NCBI RefSeq assembly: GCF_006384255.1
Contig: NZ_VCED01000009.1
Span: 1 to 64,000, forward strand
Direction of reading: 5' to 3'
DNA length: 64,000 bases
From: Haemophilus seminalis
GTDB taxonomy: Bacteria; Pseudomonadota; Gammaproteobacteria; Enterobacterales; Pasteurellaceae
Shown: positions 8,957 through 18,976 of the stretch, piece by piece
How positions within the stretch are numbered: the first letter of the stretch is position 1
Layout of the letters: each line of letters begins with the position of its first letter
Made by a program: the position numbers and the translations under genes
The notes under the pieces: generated by a model
Told to the model about the DNA's origin: nothing
The model's input: only the letters and a program-made list of their open reading frames with translations
Database searches by the model: none

Positions 8957-10816
8957 ATGCCTGATTCTCCTTTATCACCAAAAATAATAGAAAAACCGAC
9001 CGCACTTTCTGTTTTGAAATCGGTTTTTGGTTATCAATCTTTTCGTAAAGGACAGGAAGAAGTCATCAATGCCGTGTTAAACGGACAAGATGCTTTGGTG
9101 GTAATGGCAACGGGTAATGGAAAATCACTTTGTTACCAAATTCCCGCACTTTGTTTTGAGGGTTTAACTTTAGTGATTTCTCCGCTGATTTCCTTGATGA
9201 AAGATCAAGTAGATCAGCTTCAAGCTAATGGAATTGAGGCGGATTTTCTTAATTCTAGTCAGACTTTAGAACAGCAGAAACAAGTACAAAATAAGCTTAT
9301 TTCTGGGCAACTTAAACTGCTTTATGTGTCGCCAGAAAAAGTGATGGCGAACAGTTTCTTTCAACTTATTTCTTATAGTAAAGTTAGCTTTATTGCGATT
9401 GATGAAGCGCATTGTATTTCTCAATGGGGGCATGATTTTCGCCCTGAATATACCCAGCTTGGCGGTTTAAAAGCTAGTTTCCCTCATGCGCCGATTATGG
9501 CACTCACCGCGACAGCCGATTATGCTACTCGCCAAGATATTTTGACTCACCTTAATCTGGAAAATCCGCATAAATATATTGGTAGTTTTGATCGACCAAA
9601 CATTCGTTATACCTTGGAAGAAAAATATAAACCAATGGAGCAACTGACGCGTTTTGTGTTAGCTCAAAAGGGCAAGAGTGGGATTATTTATTGCAACAGC
9701 AGAAATAAGGTTGAGAGAATTGCGGAAAGTTTACGCAATAAAGGCGTCTCTGCTGCTGCTTACCACGCTGGAATGGAAACGGCACTTCGTGAGCGCGTGC
9801 AACAGGATTTTCAGCGTGATAATGTTCAAGTGGTAGTCGCAACCATTGCTTTTGGAATGGGGATTAATAAATCCAATGTGCGGTTTGTTGCCCATTTTGA
9901 TTTACCTCGCAGCATTGAATCTTACTATCAGGAAACAGGGCGAGCAGGACGTGATGATTTACCTGCAGAGGCCGTTTTGTTTTATGAGCCGGCGGATTAT
10001 GCTTGGTTACAAAAAATTCTTTTAGAAAAACCAGAAACGCCACAGCGTCAGATTGAGCAGCATAAATTAGAAGCTATAGGTGAATTTGCGGAAAGCCAGA
10101 CTTGTCGCCGTTTAGTTCTTCTCAATTATTTTGGTGAGCATCGACAAACACCATGCAATAACTGTGATATTTGCCTCGATCCTCCTAAAAAATATGATGG
10201 TTTAGTCGATGCGCAAAAAGTAATGTCTACTATTTATCGAGTGGGGCAATGTTTCGGTGCACATTATGTGATTGCGGTATTGCGTGGAATGCATAATCAG
10301 AAAATTATTGAACGCCAACATGATAAACTTTCGGTGTATGGTATCGGAAAAGATAAAAGTAAAGAACATTGGCAGTCTGTTATTCGTCAGCTTATTCATT
10401 TGGGTTTTATGCAACAAGTCATTAGTGAATTAAATCCAACGTTGCAACTTACTGAAAGTGCGAAAGCGATTCTGAAAGGTGAACAACCATTAGAACTGGC
10501 AATGCCTCGTATTTCTTCAATCAGTAAAATTGTCCATAATCCACAACGCCAAAGTGTTGCAAATTACGATAAGGATTTATTTGCACGCTTGCGTTTCTTA
10601 CGCAAACAAATTGCCGATAAAGAAAATATTCCGCCGTACATTGTCTTTAATGATGCGACTTTGCAAGAAATGGCACAATATATGCCAACAAGCAATATTG
10701 AAATGTTGCAAATTAATGGCGTGGGCTCTATCAAATTAGAACGGTTTGGCCAGCCTTTTATGGCATTGATTCAGGAACATAAAGCAATTTTGGCGAAAGC
10801 GCAAAATAATGAGTAA
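8957..10816 (+). CDS. recQ: ATP-dependent DNA helicase RecQ
   Basis: RecQ unwinds DNA 3'-5' in recombination and fork repair. The 619-aa protein starts at the ATG one base after cyaY; the longer reading frame upstream lies inside cyaY. In order: motif 0 FGYQSFRKGQEEVI, Walker A with GNGKS (the usual T/S-G-x-GKS is written MATGNGKS), DEAH box AIDEAHCISQWGHDFRPEY, motif VI YYQETGRAGRD, the zinc site C..CNNCDIC, a winged helix and a C-terminal HRDC domain (LRFLRKQIADKENIPPYIVF onward). It is followed by an uptake-signal terminator. Confidence 0.97.
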   Translation: MPDSPLSPKIIEKPTALSVLKSVFGYQSFRKGQEEVINAVLNGQDALVVMATGNGKSLCYQIPALCFEGLTLVISPLISLMKDQVDQLQANGIEADFLNSSQTLEQQKQVQNKLISGQLKLLYVSPEKVMANSFFQLISYSKVSFIAIDEAHCISQWGHDFRPEYTQLGGLKASFPHAPIMALTATADYATRQDILTHLNLENPHKYIGSFDRPNIRYTLEEKYKPMEQLTRFVLAQKGKSGIIYCNSRNKVERIAESLRNKGVSAAAYHAGMETALRERVQQDFQRDNVQVVVATIAFGMGINKSNVRFVAHFDLPRSIESYYQETGRAGRDDLPAEAVLFYEPADYAWLQKILLEKPETPQRQIEQHKLEAIGEFAESQTCRRLVLLNYFGEHRQTPCNNCDICLDPPKKYDGLVDAQKVMSTIYRVGQCFGAHYVIAVLRGMHNQKIIERQHDKLSVYGIGKDKSKEHWQSVIRQLIHLGFMQQVISELNPTLQLTESAKAILKGEQPLELAMPRISSISKIVHNPQRQSVANYDKDLFARLRFLRKQIADKENIPPYIVFNDATLQEMAQYMPTSNIEMLQINGVGSIKLERFGQPFMALIQEHKAILAKAQNNE

Positions 10817-10822
10817 GTATCG

Positions 10823-10853
10823 AAAGTGCGGTTAAAAATCACCGCACTTTTTG
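10823..10853 (+). terminator. Terminator from paired uptake signals after recQ
   Basis: GAAAGTGCGGT and ACCGCACTTTT pair around a short loop and are followed by TTTTTG. They lie between the recQ stop and the proS leader. Confidence 0.8.
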
Positions 10854-10900
10854 TTATACTTGCGCCAATTTTTTCAGTTCTTAGAATCTAAGGTTAAACA

Positions 10901-12616
10901 ATGCGTACAAGTCAATATTTATTCTCCACCCTTAAAGAAACGCCAAATGATGCTCAGGTAGTGAGCCACCAATTAATGTTGCGTGCAGGTATGATTCGCC
11001 CAATGGCATCAGGTTTATATAACTGGTTGCCGACTGGTATTCGCGTATTGAAAAAAGTAGAAAAGATTATTCGCGAAGAGATGAACAAAGGTGGTGCAAT
11101 TGAGGTATTAATGCCTGTTGTGCAACCTGCGGAATTATGGGAAGAGTCTGGTCGTTGGGAGCAATATGGCCCTGAGCTCCTTCGTTTTGAAGACCGCGGA
11201 AACCGTAACTTTGTACTTGGGCCAACTCACGAAGAAGTGATTACTGATTTAGTGCGCCGAGAAGTTTCTTCATATAAACAACTTCCACTGAACTTATATC
11301 AAATTCAAACTAAATTCCGTGATGAAGTACGTCCTCGTTTTGGTGTAATGCGCTCGCGTGAATTTATTATGAAAGATGCGTACTCATTTCACACTACACA
11401 AGAAAGTTTGCAAGAAACCTATGATGTGATGTACCAAGTGTATAGTAACATTTTTAACCGTTTAGGCTTAGATTTCCGTGCAGTGCAAGCGGATACGGGA
11501 TCTATTGGTGGTTCTGCTTCTCATGAGTTCCAAGTGTTAGCTTCAAGCGGTGAAGATGATGTTGTATTTTCAACAGAATCAGATTTTGCAGCGAATATTG
11601 AGCTTGCTGAAGCGGTAGCTATCGGTGAGCGTCAAGCGCCAACGGAGGAAATAACCTTGATGGATACGCCAAATGCGAAAACTATTAATGAACTTGTAGA
11701 ACAATTTAATCAACCAGTCACTAAAACTGTGAAAACGTTGATTGTAAAAGGTGCTGATGAAAATCAACCACTTGTTGCGTTGATTATTCGTGGTGACCAT
11801 GAATTAAATGAAATCAAAGCACAAAAACACCCATTAGTGGCAGATCCTCTTGAGTTTGCAGATGAAGCAGACATTAAAGCGAAAATTGGTTCGGGTGTTG
11901 GTTCATTAGGTCCTGTGAATTTAAATATTCCTGCAATTATTGACCGCACTGTAGCGTTAATGTCTGATTTTAGTTGTGGCGCGAATATCGATGGAAAACA
12001 TTATTTCAATGTCAACTGGGAACGCGATGTAGCAATGCCTGAAGTATTTGATTTACGTAATGTAGTGGAAGGTGATCCAAGTCCAGATGGTAAAGGCACG
12101 CTTCAAATCAAACGTGGTATTGAAGTGGGACATATTTTCCAACTTGGTAAAAAATACTCTGAAGCAATGAAAGCGACCGTTCAAGGTGAAGATGGTAAAC
12201 CTCTTGTGATGACAATGGGTTGCTACGGTATCGGCGTAACTCGCGTGGTGGCATCAGCCATTGAGCAACACCACGACGAACGCGGTATTATTTGGCCCTC
12301 AGATGAAATTGCACCATTCACTGTGGCGATTGTGCCAATGAACATGCACAAATCTGAAACCGTGCAAAAATACGCTGAAGAACTTTACCGCACTTTACAA
12401 TCACAAGGTGTAGATGTGATTTTTGATGATCGTAAAGAACGTCCAGGTGTGATGTTTGCAGACATGGAACTCATTGGTGTACCTCATATGGTGGTTATCG
12501 GTGAGAAAAACCTAGAGAACAGTGAAATTGAGTATAAGAACCGTCGTACCGGTGAAAAGAAAATGATTGCTAAAGATGAGCTATTGGCATTTTTGGAAGA
12601 GAATGTGAAGGCATAA
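10901..12616 (+). CDS. proS: Prolyl-tRNA synthetase ProS (with editing domain)
   Basis: ProS charges tRNA-Pro. The 571-aa length is that of the bacterial class with an inserted editing domain. Class II motif 1 ([20 protein letters not shown]), motif 2 ([21 protein letters not shown] split over 140-160) and motif 3 ([19 protein letters not shown] near 440) are present. The insertion at about 225-390 is the YbaK-like domain that clears Ala-tRNA-Pro. The C-terminal anticodon domain contains [19 protein letters not shown]. The gene is a single unit between two uptake-signal terminators. Confidence 0.98.
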   Translation: MRTSQYLFSTLKETPNDAQVVSHQLMLRAGMIRPMASGLYNWLPTGIRVLKKVEKIIREEMNKGGAIEVLMPVVQPAELWEESGRWEQYGPELLRFEDRGNRNFVLGPTHEEVITDLVRREVSSYKQLPLNLYQIQTKFRDEVRPRFGVMRSREFIMKDAYSFHTTQESLQETYDVMYQVYSNIFNRLGLDFRAVQADTGSIGGSASHEFQVLASSGEDDVVFSTESDFAANIELAEAVAIGERQAPTEEITLMDTPNAKTINELVEQFNQPVTKTVKTLIVKGADENQPLVALIIRGDHELNEIKAQKHPLVADPLEFADEADIKAKIGSGVGSLGPVNLNIPAIIDRTVALMSDFSCGANIDGKHYFNVNWERDVAMPEVFDLRNVVEGDPSPDGKGTLQIKRGIEVGHIFQLGKKYSEAMKATVQGEDGKPLVMTMGCYGIGVTRVVASAIEQHHDERGIIWPSDEIAPFTVAIVPMNMHKSETVQKYAEELYRTLQSQGVDVIFDDRKERPGVMFADMELIGVPHMVVIGEKNLENSEIEYKNRRTGEKKMIAKDELLAFLEENVKA

Positions 12617-12630
12617 TTTTCTTATCAAGC

Positions 12631-12660
12631 AAAAGTGTGGTGAACGTTCACCGCACTTTT
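12631..12660. terminator. Bidirectional terminator proS / asnC
   Basis: AAAAGTGTGGTGAAC and GTTCACCGCACTTTT form a 15-bp inverted repeat with one mismatch (T against C, a G-U pair in RNA). It lies between convergent stop codons. One arm is a perfect uptake signal and the other is mutated at one base. Confidence 0.8.
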
Positions 12661-12663
12661 ATT

Positions 12664-13116
12664 TTATGGCTTAATATCTCTTAAAATTGGATTTTGCATT
12701 GAAATCAGTGTTTCTGTAGATTGAATCTCATCAATTAGCTGAATTTTAGTTGCCAGAACGGAATGTAATTCCGCAATAGTATGTGTCATTACTTTCAGAA
12801 AAATTGAATAATTGCCAGTTGTGTAATAGGCTTCAACAACTTCATCAAAACTTTCTAACTTTTTAATAACTTTTTCGTAGTCTTTTGCACTTTTCAAAAT
12901 AATACCTATAAAGCAGCAAACGTCATAACCTAATTTTTGTTCATCAATAATGACTTTTGTTCCTTCAATAATGCCGGATTGGCGCATTTTTTCTACACGT
13001 ACATGGATTGTTCCTGGGCTTACACCAAAGTTTTTAGCCATTTCGGCATAGGGAGTTCTCGCATCTTTGGTTAGTACACGTAAGATTTGCTGATCTAAAT
13101 TATCAATGTTGTGCAT
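12664..13116 (-). CDS. asnC: Asparagine-responsive regulator AsnC
   Basis: This 150-aa Lrp/AsnC-family protein has an N-terminal helix-turn-helix (LDQQILRVLTKDARTPYAEM, VSPGTIHVRVEKM) and a C-terminal RAM ligand-binding domain (from about residue 65). The length is typical. It is divergent from asnA with 153 bases between the starts, the arrangement known in E. coli. There AsnC activates asnA when asparagine is scarce and represses itself. The AT-rich intergenic region would hold both promoters. No clear operator palindrome was identified. Confidence 0.95.
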   Translation of the reverse strand: MHNIDNLDQQILRVLTKDARTPYAEMAKNFGVSPGTIHVRVEKMRQSGIIEGTKVIIDEQKLGYDVCCFIGIILKSAKDYEKVIKKLESFDEVVEAYYTTGNYSIFLKVMTHTIAELHSVLATKIQLIDEIQSTETLISMQNPILRDIKP

Positions 13117-13269
13117 AAAATCATCTCCTTTAGATTTTATTTAAATTTTATACCTTAGATTAGATAATATTTAACTTATAAAAGAAAGTAAATGAAATAC
13201 TTGAAATAATGCTCGATTTTATTAAATAATACTTAACAAATAAAACAACAGATTAAAAAGGTTATAAAA

Positions 13270-14262
13270 ATGAAAAAGACATTTATTTTACAACAACAAG
13301 AAATCAGCTTTGTGAAGAATACCTTCACCCAAAACCTTATTGAACAACTTGGTATTATTGAAGTACAAGGTCCGATCTTGAGCCAAGTGGGTAACGGAAT
13401 GCAAGATAACTTATCTGGTATTGAAAAAGCCGTTCAGGTTAACGTGAAATGTATTCCAAATGCAGTATTTGAAGTGGTGCATTCCCTAGCAAAATGGAAA
13501 CGCCATACCCTTGCTCGCTTCAATTTTAAAGAAGGCGAAGGCTTGTTTGTTCATATGAAAGCATTACGTCCAGATGAAGACTCTCTTGACCCAACTCACT
13601 CTGTTTATGTGGATCAATGGGACTGGGAAAAAGTGATTCCTGAAGGTCGTCGTAATTTTGAATACTTAAAAGAAACGGTAAATTCTATTTATCGTGCTAT
13701 TCGCTTAACGGAATTAGCCGTAGAAGCACGTTTTGATATCCCTTCAATTTTGCCAAAACACATTACCTTTGTGCATAGCGAAGATTTAGTAAAACGCTAT
13801 CCTGATTTAAGTAGTAAAGAACGTGAAAACGCAATTTGTAAAGAATACGGCGCAGTATTCTTAATCGGGATTGGCGGCAAACTTTCAGATGGCAAACCTC
13901 ATGATGGCCGTGCACCAGACTATGATGACTGGACAACTGAATCTGAAAACGGCTATAAAGGCTTAAACGGTGACATTTTGGTATGGAACGACCAATTAGG
14001 TAAAGCCTTTGAACTTTCCTCAATGGGTATTCGCGTAGATGAAAGTGCATTACGCTTACAAGTTGGCCTAACGGGTGATGAAGACCGTTTAAAAATGGAT
14101 TGGCACCAAGATTTATTAAACGGAAAATTACCATTAACTATCGGCGGTGGTATCGGTCAATCTCGCTTAGCGATGCTTTTACTTCGTAAAAAACATATTG
14201 GTGAAGTGCAATCAAGCGTATGGCCAAAAGAAATGTTAGAAGAGTTTACCCATATTTTATAA
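13270..14262 (+). CDS. asnA: Aspartate-ammonia ligase AsnA
   Basis: AsnA makes asparagine from aspartate, ammonia and ATP. The 330-aa length and start [20 protein letters not shown] match the family. Conserved blocks are [45 protein letters not shown] and [24 protein letters not shown], the last being class II synthetase motif 3. It is probably activated by the divergent AsnC. A strong terminator follows. Confidence 0.98.
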   Translation: MKKTFILQQQEISFVKNTFTQNLIEQLGIIEVQGPILSQVGNGMQDNLSGIEKAVQVNVKCIPNAVFEVVHSLAKWKRHTLARFNFKEGEGLFVHMKALRPDEDSLDPTHSVYVDQWDWEKVIPEGRRNFEYLKETVNSIYRAIRLTELAVEARFDIPSILPKHITFVHSEDLVKRYPDLSSKERENAICKEYGAVFLIGIGGKLSDGKPHDGRAPDYDDWTTESENGYKGLNGDILVWNDQLGKAFELSSMGIRVDESALRLQVGLTGDEDRLKMDWHQDLLNGKLPLTIGGGIGQSRLAMLLLRKKHIGEVQSSVWPKEMLEEFTHIL

Positions 14263-14285
14263 GATAGGTATTAATCCAAAGATAC

Positions 14286-14317
14286 AAAAAACACGATGAT
14301 TTCTCATCGTGTTTTTT
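14286..14317. terminator. Terminator after asnA
   Basis: AAAAAACACGATGA and TCATCGTGTTTTTT form a perfect 14-bp inverted repeat with a 4-base loop and T-run on either strand. It lies between convergent asnA and slyD. Confidence 0.88.
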
Positions 14318-14379
14318 ATTTCAGAAAGCAATAGCAGACTTCATTGCTAAAGTGCGGTAATGTTTTCGGCTGTTTTTAA

Positions 14380-15018
14380 TTAATGACCGCCGCAGCCACA
14401 GCTGCCGTGACCATGTCCGTGTCCGTGTTCGTGTCCGTGCCCGTGACCACCGCCGCAGCATCCGCTGTGTTCGTGATCATGGTCGTGATGGTGGTGATGA
14501 CCGCCACAGCCACAACCGTGACCATCTTCGTCATCATCGTGGTGGTGGCTATGCGCACCGTGAACGTGGCCGTGTGCGATTTCTTCTAACGTTGCTTCAC
14601 GGGTTGCGACAACTTCAACGGTGAAGTGTAATTCTTGACCCGCTAACATGTGATTTCCATCAACCACAACTTCATCGCCATCAATTTCAGTAATCACCAC
14701 TGGAACTGGACCAATGTCAGTATCCGCTAAGAAACGCATGCCAACTTCAAGTTCATCAACACCTTGAAATACATCTTTTGGTACACGTTGAACCATATTT
14801 TCGCTGTATGCACCGTAACCTTCTTCAGGTTGTACACGTACTTCAAATTTGTCGCCAACTTCTTTGCCTTCAAGCGCTTTTTCAAGACCGATCACTAAAT
14901 TATTGTGGCCTTGTAAATATTCTAGTGGTTGATTCGCTGGCGCTTCATCTACTAATACGCCATCTTGTGTGCGAACTTGGTAAGCAATGCTCACCACTAC
15001 ATTTTTTGCTACTTTCAT
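14380..15018 (-). CDS. slyD: FKBP-type peptidyl-prolyl isomerase SlyD with metal-binding tail
   Basis: This 212-aa cytoplasmic chaperone and prolyl isomerase also handles nickel for hydrogenase and urease maturation. The N-terminal FKBP domain is MKVAKNVVVSIAYQVRTQDG through DGNHMLAGQELHFTVEVV, with the IF chaperone insert between (about 70-125). From about residue 149 the tail is almost entirely His, Gly, Asp and Cys (CGCGGHHHHHDHDHEH, CCGGGHGHGHEHGHG), a strong metal sponge. The tail produces long open antisense frames that are not genes. It is monocistronic. Confidence 0.96.
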   Translation of the reverse strand: MKVAKNVVVSIAYQVRTQDGVLVDEAPANQPLEYLQGHNNLVIGLEKALEGKEVGDKFEVRVQPEEGYGAYSENMVQRVPKDVFQGVDELEVGMRFLADTDIGPVPVVITEIDGDEVVVDGNHMLAGQELHFTVEVVATREATLEEIAHGHVHGAHSHHHDDDEDGHGCGCGGHHHHHDHDHEHSGCCGGGHGHGHEHGHGHGHGSCGCGGH

Positions 15019-15072
15019 TATGTTTTCCTTATAAAAAATCGGTTAAAAAAAGTCGTACCATTGTAGCGAAAA

Positions 15073-15795
15073 TTATTCCGCGCGCAATGCAATTCGCGCA
15101 CTAATGCGTGCTTTTATTTTCTCTTTACCATTTTCCAGATAACCATCACCAGAAGAATCCACCGCACTCATATCGGCAGATTTTGCCATCGCCATCATAT
15201 AAGGTCGTGGGCTCATGGTTTGTTCATTCACGGAAGAGACATCTAAATCTAAAATTTGATAGCCTTTCATATTCAATGAATTTTGAATTAATGTGGCTTT
15301 GTTTTTAAATTTATCCAACGCAGCTTGAGTTAATTCATTTTCTAAACTCATTAATTTTTCTGATGAAATAAGTGCATTCGTACTTTCCACCGCCATAACG
15401 CCATCAAGCTCGCTAATCACTTTAGAGATGGCTTGGAAATCTTTGCTTTCTAATACAAGTTCTACACGATCAATCCAGCCAGATTGCTTGCCTTGATTGT
15501 TATAACGCACACTGGTATGACGAAAATGATCTTTAATTTCTACCGCACTTTCGTTTTTCGCGATAGAAAGCGCGTTGCTTAATTTCTCATTGATCGTTTT
15601 ATTTAAGGTTGAAAGTGAGGTGCCTTCTGCCTGATAAAAAAGCGTAACTTGTAACAAATCTCGTGAAACTTCTTTTTCAACTTCAGCATTAAAAGAAACA
15701 ATATTATTTTGCACCGCACTTTGCGGATTATCCGCCAATGCAGGTACAGCAAAAGGTAGCGCCAATAATGTTAAAGAAAGCGATTTTAATTTCAT
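15073..15795 (-). CDS. SIMPL-domain periplasmic protein (DUF541, YggE-like)
   Basis: This 240-aa protein has a clear signal peptide (MKLKSLSLTLLALPFAVPALA, cleavage near 21). A SIMPL/DUF541 domain follows (about 30-240) with the typical alternating pattern NIVSFNAEVEKEVSRDLLQV, RVELVLESKDFQAI and KIKARISARIALRAE. The family is periplasmic or cell-surface. The E. coli member YggE has been linked to oxidative stress defence, but its biochemical role is not settled. An uptake-signal hairpin lies upstream of its start, separating it from rraB. It contains three uptake signals of its own. Confidence 0.87.
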   Translation of the reverse strand: MKLKSLSLTLLALPFAVPALADNPQSAVQNNIVSFNAEVEKEVSRDLLQVTLFYQAEGTSLSTLNKTINEKLSNALSIAKNESAVEIKDHFRHTSVRYNNQGKQSGWIDRVELVLESKDFQAISKVISELDGVMAVESTNALISSEKLMSLENELTQAALDKFKNKATLIQNSLNMKGYQILDLDVSSVNEQTMSPRPYMMAMAKSADMSAVDSSGDGYLENGKEKIKARISARIALRAE

Positions 15796-15814
15796 ATTGA
15801 AACTCCTAAAAAAA

Positions 15815-15839
15815 TAACCGCACTTATCAAGTGCGGTTA
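15815..15839 (-). terminator. Terminator from paired uptake signals after rraB
   Basis: TAACCGCACTT and AAGTGCGGTTA form a perfect 11-bp inverted repeat with a 3-base loop. Read on the minus strand it lies 10 bases after the rraB stop. Confidence 0.72.
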
Positions 15840-15849
15840 AAAAGAATGA

Positions 15850-16272
15850 TTAATGTACACGAGGCTCTTCGACATCCTCGTCATCAAAAAATTCCCCATC
15901 ATCACCGTACTCATCGTCATCGGCATTCGGATCTTCAAAATAGGTGCCCCAACCATCATAAATGCCTTTATGTTTTTCTAATAACGGAAGGATTTCTTTT
16001 TGTTGAGCATCAATAATTTCCGCTTTTAATTCTACTTCACTGATAATGTCAAAACAGAAAATTGGTTTACCATCATCATCTTCAAATTCTTCTGCTTCGG
16101 AAACTTCATAACCGGCTTTAAACGCATCTACCGCGATTTTTTCTAACAAATCAAAATCGTGATGAGCAATGTGATGCTCAATAATGTAAAGCGCGTCCGG
16201 GTCACTACCATCGTTAAGTAAATTAGTGATAATTTCACGGGTTTCTGCTTGTAAGCCAGCCAATTTTGACAT
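15850..16272 (-). CDS. rraB: Ribonuclease E inhibitor RraB
   Basis: This 140-aa acidic protein closely matches E. coli RraB (YjgD): ETREIITNLLNDGSDPDALY, IEHHIAHHDFDLLEKIAVDAF, GYEVSEAEEFED and WGTYFEDPNADDDEYGDDG. The C-terminus is almost entirely acidic. In E. coli RraB binds the C-terminal part of RNase E and alters its mRNA cleavage pattern. The start was placed at 16272 (MSKLAGLQ) because the eight codons upstream are not conserved and that ATG has a ribosome site (GGAT). It is divergent from truD. Confidence 0.93.
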   Translation of the reverse strand: MSKLAGLQAETREIITNLLNDGSDPDALYIIEHHIAHHDFDLLEKIAVDAFKAGYEVSEAEEFEDDDGKPIFCFDIISEVELKAEIIDAQQKEILPLLEKHKGIYDGWGTYFEDPNADDDEYGDDGEFFDDEDVEEPRVH

Positions 16273-16380
16273 AATAAAATCCTTCAACAAGAACAAAAGT
16301 GCGGTTATTTTAGTGGATAAATCACCAAAAGTCGCATAAAATTTCGAGCAATTATTTTCTATAAAAAAGAACCCTTAACT

Positions 16381-17400
16381 ATGCTCGAACAACTCCCTTA
16401 TTTGGCATTAAAAACACCGCCAAAAACCACCGCACTTTTAAAGGCTGAATGCGCGGATTTTATTGTAAAAGAGCATTTAGGCTATGAAATGTCAGGCGAA
16501 GGTGAGTTTGTTGCGTTGTATGTACGCAAAACAGATTGCAACACATTATTTGTTGGTGAAAAATTAGCTAAATTTGCCGGTGTTTCTGAACGCAATATGG
16601 GATATGCGGGGTTGAAAGATCGTCTAGCAGTAACAGAACAATGGTTTTGTTTACAAATGCCTGGAATGGAAACGCCCGATTTCAGTCAATTTGAATTAGA
16701 TGGTGTAGAGATTTTAACGGTTACTCGACATAACCGAAAAATTCGAACGGGTAGCCTTGAGGGAAATTATTTCGATATTTTATTGCGTGGCGCAGAAGAA
16801 TCTGATGAGCTTAAAGTGCGGTTAGATTTTGTGGCAAATTTTGGTTTCCCCAATTATTTTACGGAACAACGTTTTGGTCGAGATGGTCATAACCTCACGC
16901 AAGCATTGCGTTGGGCGCAAGGAGAAATTAAGGTAAAAGATCGCAAAAAACGCAGTTTTTATCTTTCCGCCGCGCGCAGTGAAATTTTTAATTTAGTTGT
17001 GGCGGAACGTATTGCAAAGGGCGCAACAAATGAAGTTTTGCCAAACGATATTGTACAATTAGCCGGTTCGCACAGTTGGTTCAAAGCGGACGAAAAAGAA
17101 GACTTAAATGCCTTGCAAGTGCGGTTAGAAAATCAAGATATTTTACTCACCGCCCCTTTAATTGGCGAAGATGTGTTGGCCGCAAGCGATATTGAAAATG
17201 AAATTGTAAGTAAACATTCAGTTTTCGATCCTTTAATGAAACAAGAGAGAATGAAGGCAGCGCGTCGTCCATTATTAATGAAAGCAAAAGCGTTTTCTTG
17301 GGCATTCGAGCCAGAAGGCTTGCGTTTGAAATTTTATTTGCCATCGGGCAGTTATGCCACGGCATTAGTTCGTGAGTTAGTAAATTACACAGAAGCATAA
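16381..17400 (+). CDS. truD: tRNA pseudouridine(13) synthase TruD
   Basis: TruD converts uridine 13 of tRNA-Glu to pseudouridine. The 339-aa protein carries the family signature [18 protein letters not shown] with catalytic Asp80, and later [17 protein letters not shown] and the C-terminal [17 protein letters not shown]. The TruD insertion domain lies around 155-300. surE starts 9 bases after the stop, an association widespread in gammaproteobacteria. Two uptake signals lie inside the coding sequence. Confidence 0.97.
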   Translation: MLEQLPYLALKTPPKTTALLKAECADFIVKEHLGYEMSGEGEFVALYVRKTDCNTLFVGEKLAKFAGVSERNMGYAGLKDRLAVTEQWFCLQMPGMETPDFSQFELDGVEILTVTRHNRKIRTGSLEGNYFDILLRGAEESDELKVRLDFVANFGFPNYFTEQRFGRDGHNLTQALRWAQGEIKVKDRKKRSFYLSAARSEIFNLVVAERIAKGATNEVLPNDIVQLAGSHSWFKADEKEDLNALQVRLENQDILLTAPLIGEDVLAASDIENEIVSKHSVFDPLMKQERMKAARRPLLMKAKAFSWAFEPEGLRLKFYLPSGSYATALVRELVNYTEA

Positions 17401-17409
17401 GGAAGTACA

Positions 17410-18150
17410 ATGCGAATTTTAGTCAGTAATGATGACGGTTTTCACGCGGAAGGCATTCAAGTTTTAGCAACAGAATTAAGAAAAATTGCAGAAGTCATTG
17501 TTGTTGCACCTGATCGTAATCGAAGTGCAGCATCAAGCTCGCTTACATTAGTGGAGCCACTTCGCCCACGCCATTTAGACAATGGCGATTATTGTGTGAA
17601 TGGTACGCCAGCAGATTGTGTACATTTAGCGTTAAACGGATTTTTATCTGGCCAAGTGGATTTAGTGGTATCGGGCATTAATGCAGGTTGCAATATGGGC
17701 GATGATACGATTTATTCTGGCACATTAGCCGCAGCTCTTGAAGGGCGTCATTTAGGCTTGCCTGCTATTGCGGTTTCATTAGATGGTCGTCAACATTATG
17801 AAACTGCAGCACGAGTGGTGTGTGATCTCATTCCAAAATTACATCATCAATTATTAAATCCTCGTGAAATTATTAATATCAATGTGCCAGATTTACCTTT
17901 TGAAGAATTAAAGGGTTACAAGGTGTGTCGTTTGGGTTACCGTGCTTCGTCTGCAGAAGTCATTAAACAAAGGGATCCTCGTGATGAAACGATTTATTGG
18001 ATTGGCCCTTCAGCATTACCTGAGGATGAAAGCGAGGGAACGGATTTCCATGCGGTGAAAAATGGTTATGTGTCTATCACGCCAATTCAAGCAGATCTTA
18101 CTGCGCATCATTCACTTTCGGCTTTACAAGATTGGTTAGAGCAGGAATAA
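17410..18150 (+). CDS. surE: 5'/3'-nucleotidase SurE
   Basis: SurE is a metal-dependent nucleoside monophosphate phosphatase linked to stationary-phase survival. The 246-aa protein begins [16 protein letters not shown], in which Asp8 and Asp9 bind the metal. Further family motifs are [28 protein letters not shown] and [19 protein letters not shown]. It is the second gene of a truD-surE-yqaA run with short gaps. The ribosome site is AAGGAAG. Confidence 0.97.
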   Translation: MRILVSNDDGFHAEGIQVLATELRKIAEVIVVAPDRNRSAASSSLTLVEPLRPRHLDNGDYCVNGTPADCVHLALNGFLSGQVDLVVSGINAGCNMGDDTIYSGTLAAALEGRHLGLPAIAVSLDGRQHYETAARVVCDLIPKLHHQLLNPREIININVPDLPFEELKGYKVCRLGYRASSAEVIKQRDPRDETIYWIGPSALPEDESEGTDFHAVKNGYVSITPIQADLTAHHSLSALQDWLEQE

Positions 18151-18179
18151 TGGCGCGTTTTACCAAATAGAGAAGAAAT

Positions 18180-18758
18180 ATGAAAATTTTCGGTACGATG
18201 TACGATAAAACCATGCAATGGTCAACGCATCGCTTTGCGACTTTTTGGCTATCTTTTGTTAGTTTTATCGAGGCGATATTTTTTCCTATTCCGCCTGATG
18301 TGATGTTGATCCCAATGTCTATGTCAAAGCCAAAAAGTGCGGTGAAATTTGCATTTTATACGGCAATTGCTTCTGTCATTGGTGGGGTTATTGGTTATGC
18401 AATTGGTTATTATGCAACGGATTGGGTAGAAAACATTGTACAACAATGGGGATATGGTGCGCATTGGGCAAAAGCCATAAATTGGTTTGAGCAATGGGGC
18501 GTATTAGTTGTGTTTGTAGCGGGTTTTAGCCCAATTCCTTACAAGGTATTTACTCTCTGCTCTGGGGTAATGCAAATGGCATTTTTCCCTTTTGCCATTA
18601 CCGCATTTGTTTCACGTTTAGCGCGTTTCTTGCTGGTGGCAAAATTAGCCGCTTGGGGCGGTGAAAAATTCGCAGCAAAATTGCGAAAATCTATTGAAAT
18701 TATAGGTTGGTCAGTCGTTGTGCTGGCTGTCATTGCTTACTTTATATTGAAAAACTAG
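18180..18758 (+). CDS. YqaA-family inner membrane protein (DedA/SNARE-associated fold)
   Basis: This 192-aa integral membrane protein has about four hydrophobic segments (near 20-42, 50-75, 100-125 and 165-190). The core FSPIPYKVFTLCSGVMQM matches the YqaA branch of the DedA-like family. DedA relatives are lipid carriers or scramblases that affect membrane charge, but the role of YqaA proteins is not defined. The ATG lies 29 bases after surE, so it is probably in the truD-surE transcript. Confidence 0.85.
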   Translation: MKIFGTMYDKTMQWSTHRFATFWLSFVSFIEAIFFPIPPDVMLIPMSMSKPKSAVKFAFYTAIASVIGGVIGYAIGYYATDWVENIVQQWGYGAHWAKAINWFEQWGVLVVFVAGFSPIPYKVFTLCSGVMQMAFFPFAITAFVSRLARFLLVAKLAAWGGEKFAAKLRKSIEIIGWSVVVLAVIAYFILKN

Positions 18759-18767
18759 GATAGAAAA

Positions 18768-18953
18768 ATGAATAAATTAGGTCTTATTTTAATGGCTGGA
18801 TTCGTATTAGTTGGATGTGCATCAGAACCAGTTAAAGATCCAGATGCGTTGCCAAACGGCATCATGCAACCAGTAGAAGGCACAGGCGCTGTTGCTGGCG
18901 GTAGCTTTATGCCAGAAATTCAAAAAAATACAATGCCAGCGCAAACGAAATAA
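18768..18953 (+). CDS. Small lipoprotein sharing a motif with NlpD
   Basis: This 61-aa protein has a lipoprotein signal (LILMAGFVLVGC, Cys17). Its mature part is mostly one motif, NGIMQPVEG...AGGSFMPEIQKNTMPAQ. The same motif appears near the N-terminus of the next gene product, NlpD (SPGIMQPVNG..AGGSWQPEIQKNTVPAM), so the two N-termini are paralogous. It starts 9 bases after the YqaA stop with a good ribosome site. Its function is unknown. Position suggests an outer-membrane lipoprotein acting with NlpD, or a duplicated NlpD N-terminus. Confidence 0.85.
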   Translation: MNKLGLILMAGFVLVGCASEPVKDPDALPNGIMQPVEGTGAVAGGSFMPEIQKNTMPAQTK

Positions 18954-18976
18954 TAAAGGAATAATAAGGAATTGTT

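Noticed and set aside
14380-14570. Simple-sequence tract suitable for phase variation
   Set aside because: The repeats are irregular CAT/CCG/GTG codon runs for His and Gly, not exact tetranucleotide units. No such tract was seen elsewhere in the window.
14383-14589. Ala/Val/Thr-rich frames on both strands over the end of slyD
   Set aside because: They are mirror frames of the His/Gly-rich metal-binding tail codons, which are naturally free of stops in several frames.
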